64,000 nucleotides of DNA from Paractinoplanes rishiriensis. GTDB lineage: Bacteria; Actinomycetota; Actinomycetes; Mycobacteriales; Micromonosporaceae. The number at the start of each line of letters is the position of its first letter. Position 1 is the stretch's first letter. Location: the NCBI RefSeq assembly GCF_016862375.1, contig NZ_BOMV01000056.1:62001-126000 (forward strand), in the 5' to 3' direction. The notes under the pieces are model-generated. The model was not told the DNA's origin. It saw only the letters and a program-made list of their open reading frames with translations, and made no database searches. Shown here one piece after another: positions 49,028 to 57,315 of this stretch. A program made the position numbers and the translations under genes.

Positions 49028-51955
49028 TCAGCCGTTCGGGAACAGGCGCGCGAAGTCGGCGTAGCCGGTGGCGACGTCGACCTGGGCCCAGAAGCGGTGG
49101 TAGTTGAAGGTGGGTGCGGGTCCGCCGTTCAAGTACGCCTCGAGCTTGGGGTAGTCGGGGTCGTTCTTGTAGAAGGAGCGGATGTCCAGGAAGGACTTGC
49201 CGGGGGCGATCACGTCGCCGTTCGGCATGGTGCCGGTCCAGCCCTGCGGGATGTAGAGACCCTGACCGGTGGACGCGTTGTAGACGTCGTCCATGCGGTT
49301 GTAGTCGCCACGGGTCTCGGTGACCGAGACGCCCTTCGAGTCCTTCTTGGTCCAGATGGCGTCCAGCAGGTTCTTGGCCGCCGTCTTCGCCGCGGCGTTA
49401 CCGGACTTCGCGGCGTAGTAGGTCAGCAGCTTGGCGTACGAGCCCGCCACACCGAGGTCCTGACCGTGGCTGGTGACAGTCACGCGCAGGTTGGTGTTCG
49501 CGGCCGGGCTGGACGGGTTCCAGGTGGCCGGCGCACCGGACCACGCCATGTCCGACGGGATCGAGAAGTCGGTCGCCGAGATGGTGCTGTTGGCCAGCGC
49601 CCACGGGACCCACTTGTCGAGCACGGCCTTGGCCTTGGCGTTGCCGGTCACGTAGTACAGCTCCGCGAGCCGCTCCAGCGACCAGGTCTGCATGCCGAAC
49701 CAGCGGTTGGACGGCGGGTCCTCGTAGACCGGGGCCTCCACGTAGGCCAGGCCGTAGAACGTCGGGACGTTCGCGGGACGGGCCGAGTAGTTGCCGTTCC
49801 AGCTGTTCGTCGCGCCACCGGCGATCGCACCGTCGGCCGACTGCAGCCACTGGTAGAACTCGAGCTGCCGGTCGAGGCTGGCCTGCCAGTCCGCCTTCGC
49901 GGTCGGCGACTTCGGGGTGAAGGCGCTGACGTTGGAGAGGATGTAGGCGGCCATCGGGTTCTGGTAACCGAAGTGGCTCACGCTCGAGCCGATCCGCCAC
50001 GCCCAGCCGGCGTTCGCGTCGGTCGCGCCGCCCCAGGCGTAGTACCAGGACATCAGGTTGTTGGAGGCGTTCTTGCCGGTGCCCGCCGCGCAGGACGTCG
50101 AGGCACAACCCGGCTGCTTGAAGTACTTGTCGTAGAACGAGTACCGCAGGTAGTCACCCATCTTGGCGGCGTTGGCCACCGCGGCGGAGAGCTCGGCCTG
50201 CTTGCCCTGCTCGGTCGCCCACTGCAGCGCCCAGTACGCCACCTGCACCACGCGGGCGTCCGCGTCCGGCGCGTTGGTGTACTTCCACTGCTTGGCGTAG
50301 CTGGCGTCCTTGGTGAACAGGTCCAGGAAGCCGTTCGGGCCACCGTGCGCGAACGTGTCGCAGGAAGGCTGCGGCACGGTCTCGAAGGTGGACTCCTGCG
50401 GGCCCCGCTGGAAGGTGTTGATGTACACGTTCTTGCTGGTCTCGTCACCGCAACGGCCGAAGCCGTACACGTTGTCGACGTCCAGCAGCCAGTGCATGCC
50501 GTAGATGTTGTCGGTGCCGTAGGCGGCCTTCAGCTCGGCGGCCAGCGGGTCGGTACCGACCGAGACCGAGGGCACCAGCTCCGACGGGTACTGCGACGGC
50601 AGCGGGTACTCGGCCGCGTAGGTAGCCGGCTTCTGCGGGTTGTAGAACGAGTTCGTCGGCTGGTCGGCCTGCGACGGGATGATGTACTTCTCCATCGTGG
50701 CCCAGGCGGCGTTGAACGGCGCCCACTGGCCGGTCGCGGACCCGTGCTCCGCCTCCAGCCACAGCCAGTAGCTGAACGCCTCGGACGTGGTCTCGTGACC
50801 GTGGTCCGGTGCCTCGTCGATCAGCGTCTCGATCGAGTGGTAAGGCACGCCGTCCGGGCTGAAGTAGCCGTTGGCCGGGTTCTTGATGTCGTTGTACAGC
50901 TGGGTGAACCGCGCGTCGACGGCACCCGGCGCAACCACGGCAGCGGTCACCGAGGCGGCCGCGTAACCGGTGCTGCTCGCCGTGAAGGTGGCGTTGGTAC
51001 CCGCCGCAGCCGCGCTGGTGGCAGCCACCGTGACGGTCTGCTGCGTGTTCCAGTTCGACGGCGTGAAGGTCAGCGAGGCCGGCGTCGCCGAGAGCGTGGT
51101 GGCCCCGGCGGAGCGGGCGACCGCCACCGTCACGTTCGCGCTCGGCGCCGAGGACAGCGCCAGCTTGAACGAGGAGCTCGCGCCCGGCGCCACGGTCAGC
51201 GACGTGGCGGAGGCGACGATCGACGGACCCGTGTTGGCGTCCACGAAGACCGGCACGTCAGCCGTGTTGCTCTTGGCACCGGTGTTGTCGTACGCGATCG
51301 CCTGGAGGCGGTACGCCGCGGTCTGCGCCGGCACGCCGGCCCAGGTGTACGCGTACGGTGCCGCCGTGTCCGTGTTGATCAGCAGGCCGTCGTGGTAGAA
51401 CTCGACCTTGCTGATCGTGTTGCCGGACGCCGCGGTGGCGTTCGCCGTGATCGGAATCGAGGCCGGAGCCGCGAACCGGGTGTTCGCCGCCGGGCTGGAG
51501 ATGGCAACGGTCGGCGCCGCCGCCGCACCATTACACGGCGTTCCGTTGAGGCTGAACGCCGTCGGCACCGGGTTGGCGGAGCCGAAGGTGCCGTTGAAAC
51601 CGGTGCTGACCTTGCCGCCGGTGGCGATGCTGCCGTTCCAGCTGGCGTTGGTCACCGTGACGCGCTGCCCGCTCTGGGCGTAGGTGCCGTTCCATCCCTG
51701 CGCGACCCGCTGCGAGGCGTCCGGGAAGTCGTAGGTGAGAGACCAGTTCGACACCGGGTCACCGGAGTTGGTGATCTGGATGTCGCCGGTGAAGCCACCG
51801 GTCCACTGGCTTTGGACTTTGTAGACGACGTTGCAGCCGGCTGCCGCACTTGCGGCATTCGCGGCGGCGATCGCCACGCCGGCACCGAGGACTACGGTGC
51901 CGGCGACGGCCAGCCCGCGGCGTAGCCGCCGCGAGCGTATGACACTGGGTCGCAC
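49028..51955 (-). CDS. GH48 reducing-end cellobiohydrolase with CBM2 and Ig-like domains
   Basis: 975-aa secreted processive cellulase. Signal peptide 1-37; CBM2 about 38-140; Ig-like domain about 145-235 (VAISSPAANTRFAAPASIPI...); second beta-domain about 238-335; GH48 catalytic module from RFTQLYNDIKNPANGYFS (about 340) to the end. The acid/base Glu is expected in HGHETTSEAFSYW. Other family blocks: NIYGMHWLLDVDNVYGFG and RWFGMQTWSLERLAELYY. GTG start with GGAAAGG upstream. Sits 59 bp after GH74 and 14 bp before the LPMO. Confidence 0.96.
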   Translation of the reverse strand: MRPSVIRSRRLRRGLAVAGTVVLGAGVAIAAANAASAAAGCNVVYKVQSQWTGGFTGDIQITNSGDPVSNWSLTYDFPDASQRVAQGWNGTYAQSGQRVTVTNASWNGSIATGGKVSTGFNGTFGSANPVPTAFSLNGTPCNGAAAAPTVAISSPAANTRFAAPASIPITANATAASGNTISKVEFYHDGLLINTDTAAPYAYTWAGVPAQTAAYRLQAIAYDNTGAKSNTADVPVFVDANTGPSIVASATSLTVAPGASSSFKLALSSAPSANVTVAVARSAGATTLSATPASLTFTPSNWNTQQTVTVAATSAAAAGTNATFTASSTGYAAASVTAAVVAPGAVDARFTQLYNDIKNPANGYFSPDGVPYHSIETLIDEAPDHGHETTSEAFSYWLWLEAEHGSATGQWAPFNAAWATMEKYIIPSQADQPTNSFYNPQKPATYAAEYPLPSQYPSELVPSVSVGTDPLAAELKAAYGTDNIYGMHWLLDVDNVYGFGRCGDETSKNVYINTFQRGPQESTFETVPQPSCDTFAHGGPNGFLDLFTKDASYAKQWKYTNAPDADARVVQVAYWALQWATEQGKQAELSAAVANAAKMGDYLRYSFYDKYFKQPGCASTSCAAGTGKNASNNLMSWYYAWGGATDANAGWAWRIGSSVSHFGYQNPMAAYILSNVSAFTPKSPTAKADWQASLDRQLEFYQWLQSADGAIAGGATNSWNGNYSARPANVPTFYGLAYVEAPVYEDPPSNRWFGMQTWSLERLAELYYVTGNAKAKAVLDKWVPWALANSTISATDFSIPSDMAWSGAPATWNPSSPAANTNLRVTVTSHGQDLGVAGSYAKLLTYYAAKSGNAAAKTAAKNLLDAIWTKKDSKGVSVTETRGDYNRMDDVYNASTGQGLYIPQGWTGTMPNGDVIAPGKSFLDIRSFYKNDPDYPKLEAYLNGGPAPTFNYHRFWAQVDVATGYADFARLFPNG

Positions 51956-52014
51956 AGATGTTCCTTTCCGTGGGGGTTGGGGAGCGGTAAGTCAGTGCTG
52001 TCTAGGGGGTCGGT

Positions 52015-54732
52015 CTACGAGACGGAACAGCTGACCGGGGAGGGCACCGGGTTGGTGGTGCCGGTCGAGTTGCCCAGGAAGCCGAACGTGGTGCTGGCTC
52101 CCGCGGCGAGGCTGCCGTTCCAGGCGGCGTTGGTGACGCGTACGGCCGAGCCGGTCTGCGTGACGGTGCCGCCCCACAGCTGGGTCACGGTTTGGCCGTT
52201 GGTGAAGTCCCAGTTGATGATCCAGGCCCGGACCGCGGCGCTGCCGCCGTTGGTCACCGTCACCTCGCCCTGGAAGCCGCCGGACCACTGGCCGGTGACC
52301 TTGTAGGAGGCGGTGCAGGCCCCGGGGGACGACGTCGGCGTCGTCGTCGGCGGCGTTGTCGGCGTCGTCGTCGGCGGCGTTGTCGGCGTGGTCGTGGGCG
52401 GCGTGGTGGGTGTCGTCGTCGGCGGCGTTGTCGGCGTCGTCGTCGGCGTCGTGGTGGGTGCCGTGGTGGTCGGCGTCGGGCTGGACGGGCCGCCCTGGCG
52501 GTCCGCGTAGAGGATGCCGCGGCCGTTGGTGCCCAGGTAGACGCGGCCGTAGATGCGCGGGTCACCGGCCAGCGCGTCGCCCATGTTGCCGTACTGGTGG
52601 GCGTCGTCGTTGATCCGGACCCAGGCGGTGCCGGTGTTGTCCGAGCGGAACACGCCGGCCACCCCGTCGACCGTGCCGACCAGGAACACCGCCGGGTGGG
52701 TGGCGCCCGTCGCGGCCTTGCCGAACGCGACGTTGATGCCCGAGGTCACCGTGGAGACCGTGGTGAACGTGGCACCGGAGTCGGTCGACCGGAGCAGGCC
52801 GGAGGAACCGGCGACCCAGACGTTGCCCTCCAGACCGGGAACGGCCTTGAAGTTCAGCCGGCCCTCGGTGGGCAGCGCCACCGACGACGCGGTGAACGTC
52901 GCGCCGCCGTCCTTGCTGACGTAGAACTTGCCCGCCGCGGTCGCGTAGAACGTCTTCGGGTTGACCCGGTCCGACTCCACCTTCGCGCCGGCCGGCACCC
53001 CGGTGGACTGGCTCCAGGAGCTGCCCCGGGTGGTCGAGTAGTGCACGCCGGCACCGACCGGCGACCAGACCATGGAGCCGGCGTCCGCGCCCACGGCGAT
53101 GGTGCCGCCGCCGGTCACGCCGCCCGGTTCCTGACCCTGGTACCAGTTGCGGCCGCCGTCCGAGGAGATGCCGATGTGCGGCGCCGCCTCGGCGTTGCCG
53201 ACCCGGGCCCACACGAGCGGGTTGAGCTCGGCGAAGTCCAGGCTGGTGTTGCTGCCCAGGGCCGGCGAGTCGTGGAAGCTCGGCTGTACCGCGTCCAGCG
53301 AGGTGTGGTAGAAGCCGCCGACGTCCAGCATCGCGCTGACCAGCGAGGCGCCGGACGGCGGGCTGGCCAGGTCGAGGACCGCGGTCTCCTCGATGCCCTT
53401 GGCGAACGGCTTGATGGTGAACGTGGTGTTCGAGTCCCAGTTCGTCAGCTGGGTGGTGCCGTAGATGGTCGCGCCGGTGCCGTACAGCATCCGGTTCGAG
53501 TTGAACGGGTCGATCGCGAGCGACTCGTTCATCCAGCCGAGCTTCGGGGTCGACTCCGGCGGCTGCGGGTTGGTGTTGAAGTCGAGCCACGGGTTGGCCG
53601 AGATGTCCATGGTGTAGCGCTTGGTCATGTTCGGGTAGCTCGACCAGTCCCAGATCCGGGTCCAGGTCGCGCCGTAGTCCGTGCTCCGGAAGAAGATCGC
53701 GTCCGGCCACCAGGAGATCTGGGTGGCGACCATCAGCGTGCCCGGCTTCTGCGCGTCGACGGTGAGGCCGGAGTAGCCGTAGTAGCGGTCCGCCTCCGGG
53801 GTCGGCGAGATGTTGGTCCAGGTGCCGGTGCTCATGTCCAGCCGCCAGACCTCGCCCGCGGCGCCGTCGTACGGGCCGCCGGTGTCGCTGGTCGCCAGGA
53901 AGAAGTTGGTGCCCTGGATGACACCCTTCTTGGGCAGGTAACCGGTGGGCTGACCGGCCACGCGCTGCCAGGTGGCCCCGCCGTCGGTGGAACGGTAGAG
54001 CGGGTTCTCCTTGTCCATCACGCCGACGTAGACGGCGGTGGAGTTCGGGTCGAACGTGACGAAGCTGAGGCCCTGGTTCTGGTTCAGGTAGCCGTTCGTG
54101 TCGTTCGGGTCCTGCACGTAGTTGCCCGCGTTCGGGAACGAGGACACCTTGGCCCAGGTCGCGCCGTAGTCGGTGCTGCGCCACAGGCCGTTGCCGCCCT
54201 CGGCGGCGAAGTACACGTTGCGGTTGTTGCGCGGGTCTACCGCGAGGCGCTCGCCGACGCCGCGGCCCGGCATGTTGCCGCCGTTCTTGAAGGGCAGCTG
54301 GGTGACCTGCCAGGTGTTGCCCTTGTTGGTGGAGCGCAGGATCGCGCCGTTGTTCGGGTCCCACGAGTTCGTGTACATGCCGACAGCGGCGTAGACCCGG
54401 TTGGTGTCGACCGGGTCGGGAGCTATGGAGAGGACACCGTTGTAACCCCAGTTGTCCTGGCCCACCCAGTCCAGCAGCGGGGTCCAGCCCTGGTCGGCCT
54501 CGTTCCAGCGGTAGGCGCCGCCGATGTCCGTGCGGGAGTAGATCAGGTTTCGCTCGCCCGGGTTGAAGACGATGCCGGGCACGAACCCGCCGCCGTCGAT
54601 CCGGACGTTTTTCCAGGTGTACGGCTCTGCGGCTGCCGCCGATGCCGTTTGGGACCCTACGACCGCGACGGCGACCGTGCCCAGCGCGAGCGCGGCTACC
54701 GTTGCGACGAGGGCGACCCGTCTCCGTCTCAT
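52015..54732 (-). CDS. GH74 xyloglucanase with C-terminal CBM2
   Basis: 905-aa secreted endo-xyloglucanase. Signal peptide about 1-34; two seven-bladed beta-propellers (about 36-755) with the repeated sialidase-like motif STDGGATW/STDYGATW; the catalytic Asp pair is expected in SRTDIGGAYRW and in GMLVGT-like blade 8 region DVGGFYHTSLD. A long Thr/Pro linker (about 757-803) of near-identical repeats leads to CBM2 (805-905). ATG 54732 gives a normal signal peptide. First gene of the operon with GH48 and AA10; a perfect CebR box lies 30 bp upstream. Confidence 0.95.
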   Translation of the reverse strand: MRRRRVALVATVAALALGTVAVAVVGSQTASAAAAEPYTWKNVRIDGGGFVPGIVFNPGERNLIYSRTDIGGAYRWNEADQGWTPLLDWVGQDNWGYNGVLSIAPDPVDTNRVYAAVGMYTNSWDPNNGAILRSTNKGNTWQVTQLPFKNGGNMPGRGVGERLAVDPRNNRNVYFAAEGGNGLWRSTDYGATWAKVSSFPNAGNYVQDPNDTNGYLNQNQGLSFVTFDPNSTAVYVGVMDKENPLYRSTDGGATWQRVAGQPTGYLPKKGVIQGTNFFLATSDTGGPYDGAAGEVWRLDMSTGTWTNISPTPEADRYYGYSGLTVDAQKPGTLMVATQISWWPDAIFFRSTDYGATWTRIWDWSSYPNMTKRYTMDISANPWLDFNTNPQPPESTPKLGWMNESLAIDPFNSNRMLYGTGATIYGTTQLTNWDSNTTFTIKPFAKGIEETAVLDLASPPSGASLVSAMLDVGGFYHTSLDAVQPSFHDSPALGSNTSLDFAELNPLVWARVGNAEAAPHIGISSDGGRNWYQGQEPGGVTGGGTIAVGADAGSMVWSPVGAGVHYSTTRGSSWSQSTGVPAGAKVESDRVNPKTFYATAAGKFYVSKDGGATFTASSVALPTEGRLNFKAVPGLEGNVWVAGSSGLLRSTDSGATFTTVSTVTSGINVAFGKAATGATHPAVFLVGTVDGVAGVFRSDNTGTAWVRINDDAHQYGNMGDALAGDPRIYGRVYLGTNGRGILYADRQGGPSSPTPTTTAPTTTPTTTPTTPPTTTPTTPPTTTPTTPPTTTPTTPPTTTPTSSPGACTASYKVTGQWSGGFQGEVTVTNGGSAAVRAWIINWDFTNGQTVTQLWGGTVTQTGSAVRVTNAAWNGSLAAGASTTFGFLGNSTGTTNPVPSPVSCSVS
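52325..52480. repeat. Linker-coding repeat array in GH74
   Basis: Repeats of about 24 bp (GTCGTCGGCGGCGTTGTCGG-like) coding TTTPTTPP units. Similar but shorter arrays occur at about 17805-17913, 18928-19041 and 48199-48300 in the other CBM2 proteins. Confidence 0.8.
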
Positions 54733-54761
54733 CCGACACCTTTCATTGACATGCGTGCACA

Positions 54762-54775
54762 TGGGAGCGCTCCCA
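54762..54775. promoter_or_regulatory. CebR operator of the cellulase operon
   Basis: Perfect TGGGAGCGCTCCCA, 30 bp upstream of the GH74 ATG. Confidence 0.92.
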
Positions 54776-54851
54776 AAAGCGTCGGCCCCCGACATATCTC
54801 TGTCAAGTCCCGGAAACCACTAGTTGACAATCCTGGATATAGAACCAAGGG

Positions 54852-54865
54852 TGGGAGCGCTCCCA
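54852..54865. promoter_or_regulatory. CebR operator facing the xylanase remnant
   Basis: Second perfect TGGGAGCGCTCCCA, 29 bp upstream of the ATG of the decayed xylanase gene, so the promoter outlived the gene. Confidence 0.92.
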
Positions 54866-54894
54866 GCCTGCTTTTTCGCCGGAGGACCCCTCAG

Positions 54895-55112
54895 ATGTGG
54901 AAGCGAGTGGCACCCGGCGCGGTCCCGGCCGGCCTCACCTTCGGGGCATCACGGCGGGAAAATGCGGGCGCCGCGACCACCCAGAGTCAGCTGGCCGACG
55001 CTCAGGGTCGCGACTTCGGATTCGCGCTCACCTCGAGCTACCTGAACGAGGCGCAGTATAAGTCGATCACCGTCGATAAATTCAAGCGCTTCGCGACAAG
55101 AACGCCATGAAG
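54895..55112 (+). pseudogene. Remnant of a secreted GH10-type xylanase gene
   Basis: ATG 54895 begins MWKRVAPGAVPAGLTFGA, a signal peptide whose core is spoiled by SRREN before NAGAA. The mature start ATTQSQLADAQGRDFGFALTSSYLNEAQYKSIT matches the N-terminus of GH10 xylanases (family pattern: L...GR.FG.A.....L....Y..I...EFN..TPENAMKW). After DKF the frame breaks; NAMK is found in another frame at 55101-55112, and the frame-0 ORF stops at 55110. Nothing of the catalytic barrel follows, so most of the gene is deleted. Family assignment rests on about 45 residues. Confidence 0.65.
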
Positions 55113-55657
55113 CCGGCCGAGCCGGCCCGGGCCCGCCCGCCGATCCGGCGCCGCCGCCCAGGCTCAACCACGACCTGCGACACCGCAGAGGAATAAGATT
55201 CGCATAACGCCCATTCCACCCGCCGAGCAGCAGATCTTGTTGAATCGCTGTTCACTGGAACACGAACACCCGTTGCCGCTCCGACGCCGCCTCGCCGCAA
55301 TCCTGCGGCGCGACCGCGCGGACGCCACTCGGCGATTCATCACAAACGGCCAGTCACGCGCAACCCGGCCACATCGCAATCTGATTAATCCGGCAGTTTA
55401 TCGGCCCTCGGACACGGGCACTCGCGTGCTTATGGGTGCAGGATTTCCCGATAAACGCGGTTCAATTGACACAACTCAATCGCTTAAAACGTTCAGCAAC
55501 CGCTTGGAATTGACTGAACACCTACCGTCAACCGGGTGGTCGTTTTCGACCACCCGTGCCGTTTTCCGCCCTGTGTATCATCTGGCGGTGATTGCGTGAG
55601 CGTCGCCGAGTGCCTATGGTCCCCCGGGCGGCACGGCCGGCGGTTGAGGAGCGGTTC
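55113..55657. other. Intergenic region, no gene seen
   Basis: About 545 bp with visibly lower GC than the flanks. The short ORFs lack ribosome sites and familiar motifs. It holds one clear hairpin (55533-55556) and the ugd leader. It may include eroded remains of the xylanase locus. Confidence 0.6.
55533..55556 (+). terminator. Hairpin upstream of ugd
   Basis: Perfect 10-bp stem CGGGTGGTCG/CGACCACCCG with a TTTT loop, followed by TGCCGTTTTCC. Could end stray transcription or act in the ugd leader. Confidence 0.5.
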
Positions 55658-57022
55658 ATGAGGGTTTGCGTTGTCGGCACGGGCTATGTCGGGCTCACCA
55701 CCGGGGTCAGCCTCGCCTTCCTCGGACACCAGGTGACCTGCGTCGACTGGGATCAGAACAAGGTGGACATGCTGGCCGGCGGGCACTGCCCCATCTACGA
55801 GCCCGGCATGGACGAGTTGCTCGCCGAGGCCGCCGGAAACCTGACCTTCACCACCAGCTACGCCGAGGCCGTACCCGGCGCCGACGTGGTCTTCGTCGCC
55901 GTGCAGACCCCGTCCGCCGCCGACGGCAGCCCCGACCTGCGCTATCTGCGCGCCGCCGCGGAGAGCGTGGCGCAGAGTCTCGACCACACCTTCACCGTGG
56001 TGGTCAACAAGTCCACCGTGCCGATCGGCAGCGGGAACTGGGTCGACGCGATTCTGCGGGACTCCTTCGCGCAGCGCACCGACCGGCCGGCCGGCTGCGA
56101 ATTCGCGGTCGCGTCCAATCCCGAGTTCCTGCGCGAGGGCAACGCGATCCACGACACCCTGTTCCCGGACCGGATCGTGATCGGCTCGGACAACCCGCGC
56201 AGCCTCGAGGTGCTCAACCAGCTGTACCGGCCGATCATCAACCAGACGTTCACGGCGCCCAGCTTCTCGCCCCGCCCGGACGACATCGCCGCGGTCCCGC
56301 TGGTCTCCACCGATCTCGCCTCGGCCGAGCTGATCAAGTATGCGGCCAACGCGTTCCTGGCCCTGAAGATCAGCTACGTGAACGAGATCGGCCAGCTGGC
56401 GTCCAAGGTCGGCGCCGACATCACCGAGGTGGCCCGCGGCATCGGCCTCGACCAGCGGATCGGCTCCCGGTTCCTGCAGCCCGGCGTGGGCTGGGGCGGG
56501 TCCTGCTTCGGCAAGGACACCGCGGCGCTGATCGCGACCGCCGGCGAATACAACTACGACATGCCGATCGTGCAGGCCGCGCGGGACGTCAACCAGCGGC
56601 AGCGGGCCATCGCGGTCGAGCGTCTCCAGGACGAGCTGCGCATCCTCAAGGGCCGCAAGATCGGCCTGCTCGGCATCGCGTTCAAGCCCAACACCGACGA
56701 CCTGCGCGACTCCCCCGCGCTCGACATCGCCCAGCTGCTGCTGGCCCGCGGTGCGCGGGTCAAGCTGCACGACCCGGTGGCCGCCGACCGGTTCCAGCGC
56801 GAGCACCCCGACCTGGCCCCGTGCCTGAGCGAGACGCTCGACGGCCTGTTCGACGACTGCGACGCGGTGGTGCTCGTCACCGAGTGGGCGCAGTACCTCG
56901 AGCTGGACTGGAGCAAGTTCGTCGGCCTGATGCGTACGCCGATCCTGCTGGACGGCCGGCACGTGCTGGACGCCGACCGGATGGCACGTCTCGGTTACAA
57001 ATATCTCGCCATCGCGGGGTAG
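55658..57022 (+). CDS. ugd: UDP-glucose 6-dehydrogenase
   Basis: 454-aa enzyme oxidising UDP-glucose to UDP-glucuronate in two NAD steps, for capsule or cell-wall glycans. N-terminal Rossmann motif VVGTGYVGLTTG, TPSAADGSPDLRYL, STVPIGSG, NPEFLREGNAI, central KYAANAFLALKISYVNEI, catalytic Cys283 in GGSCFGKD, and C-terminal UDP-binding domain GIAFKPNTDDLRDSPAL. ATG 55658 with GAGGA 8 nt upstream; a longer in-frame ORF from 55592 lacks a ribosome site. Monocistronic with a terminator behind it. Confidence 0.96.
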   Translation: MRVCVVGTGYVGLTTGVSLAFLGHQVTCVDWDQNKVDMLAGGHCPIYEPGMDELLAEAAGNLTFTTSYAEAVPGADVVFVAVQTPSAADGSPDLRYLRAAAESVAQSLDHTFTVVVNKSTVPIGSGNWVDAILRDSFAQRTDRPAGCEFAVASNPEFLREGNAIHDTLFPDRIVIGSDNPRSLEVLNQLYRPIINQTFTAPSFSPRPDDIAAVPLVSTDLASAELIKYAANAFLALKISYVNEIGQLASKVGADITEVARGIGLDQRIGSRFLQPGVGWGGSCFGKDTAALIATAGEYNYDMPIVQAARDVNQRQRAIAVERLQDELRILKGRKIGLLGIAFKPNTDDLRDSPALDIAQLLLARGARVKLHDPVAADRFQREHPDLAPCLSETLDGLFDDCDAVVLVTEWAQYLELDWSKFVGLMRTPILLDGRHVLDADRMARLGYKYLAIAG

Positions 57023-57052
57023 TCCAGATCGCCCTGGTTTACCCCGACACAC

Positions 57053-57098
57053 CGGCCGCCCCCCGGATTTCCGAGATTTCCGGACGGGCGGCCGCTTT
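57053..57098 (+). terminator. Terminator of ugd
   Basis: Stem CGGCCGCCC/GGGCGGCCG with an inner CCGGA/TCCGG stem, followed by CTTTG. Confidence 0.65.
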
Positions 57099-57150
57099 GC
57101 GTCTAGGGTCGATCGAGGGGGCGTGTTCGGTGCCTGACCAGCGGTTCTCC

Positions 57151-57164
57151 CTTAACCGGTTAAG
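57151..57164. promoter_or_regulatory. Palindrome CTTAACCGGTTAAG, likely LacI-family operator
   Basis: Perfect 14-bp palindrome, 151 bp upstream of the alpha-glucoside binding-protein gene, with the central CG typical of LacI-family sites. TTGACT and TTGACA lie downstream at 57240 and 57299. Confidence 0.6.
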
Positions 57165-57315
57165 GTCTCGCTGGCGTCGCAGCCGTATCGTTACCGAGTC
57201 GATCGAGCGGAAATCATTGCGCAACGTCCCGGTTACCTCTTGACTGTGAGCCAAGTAGCGCTTCGGACGGCGACGTCCTCGGACGTCGGAGGCGCGATTT
57301 GACATAGGGAGCGGT

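Noticed and set aside
52192..54894. Long plus-strand frame opposite GH74
   Set aside because: Pure shadow of the GH74 gene, Val/Arg/Gly-rich; only its last part (from 54895) has xylanase similarity.
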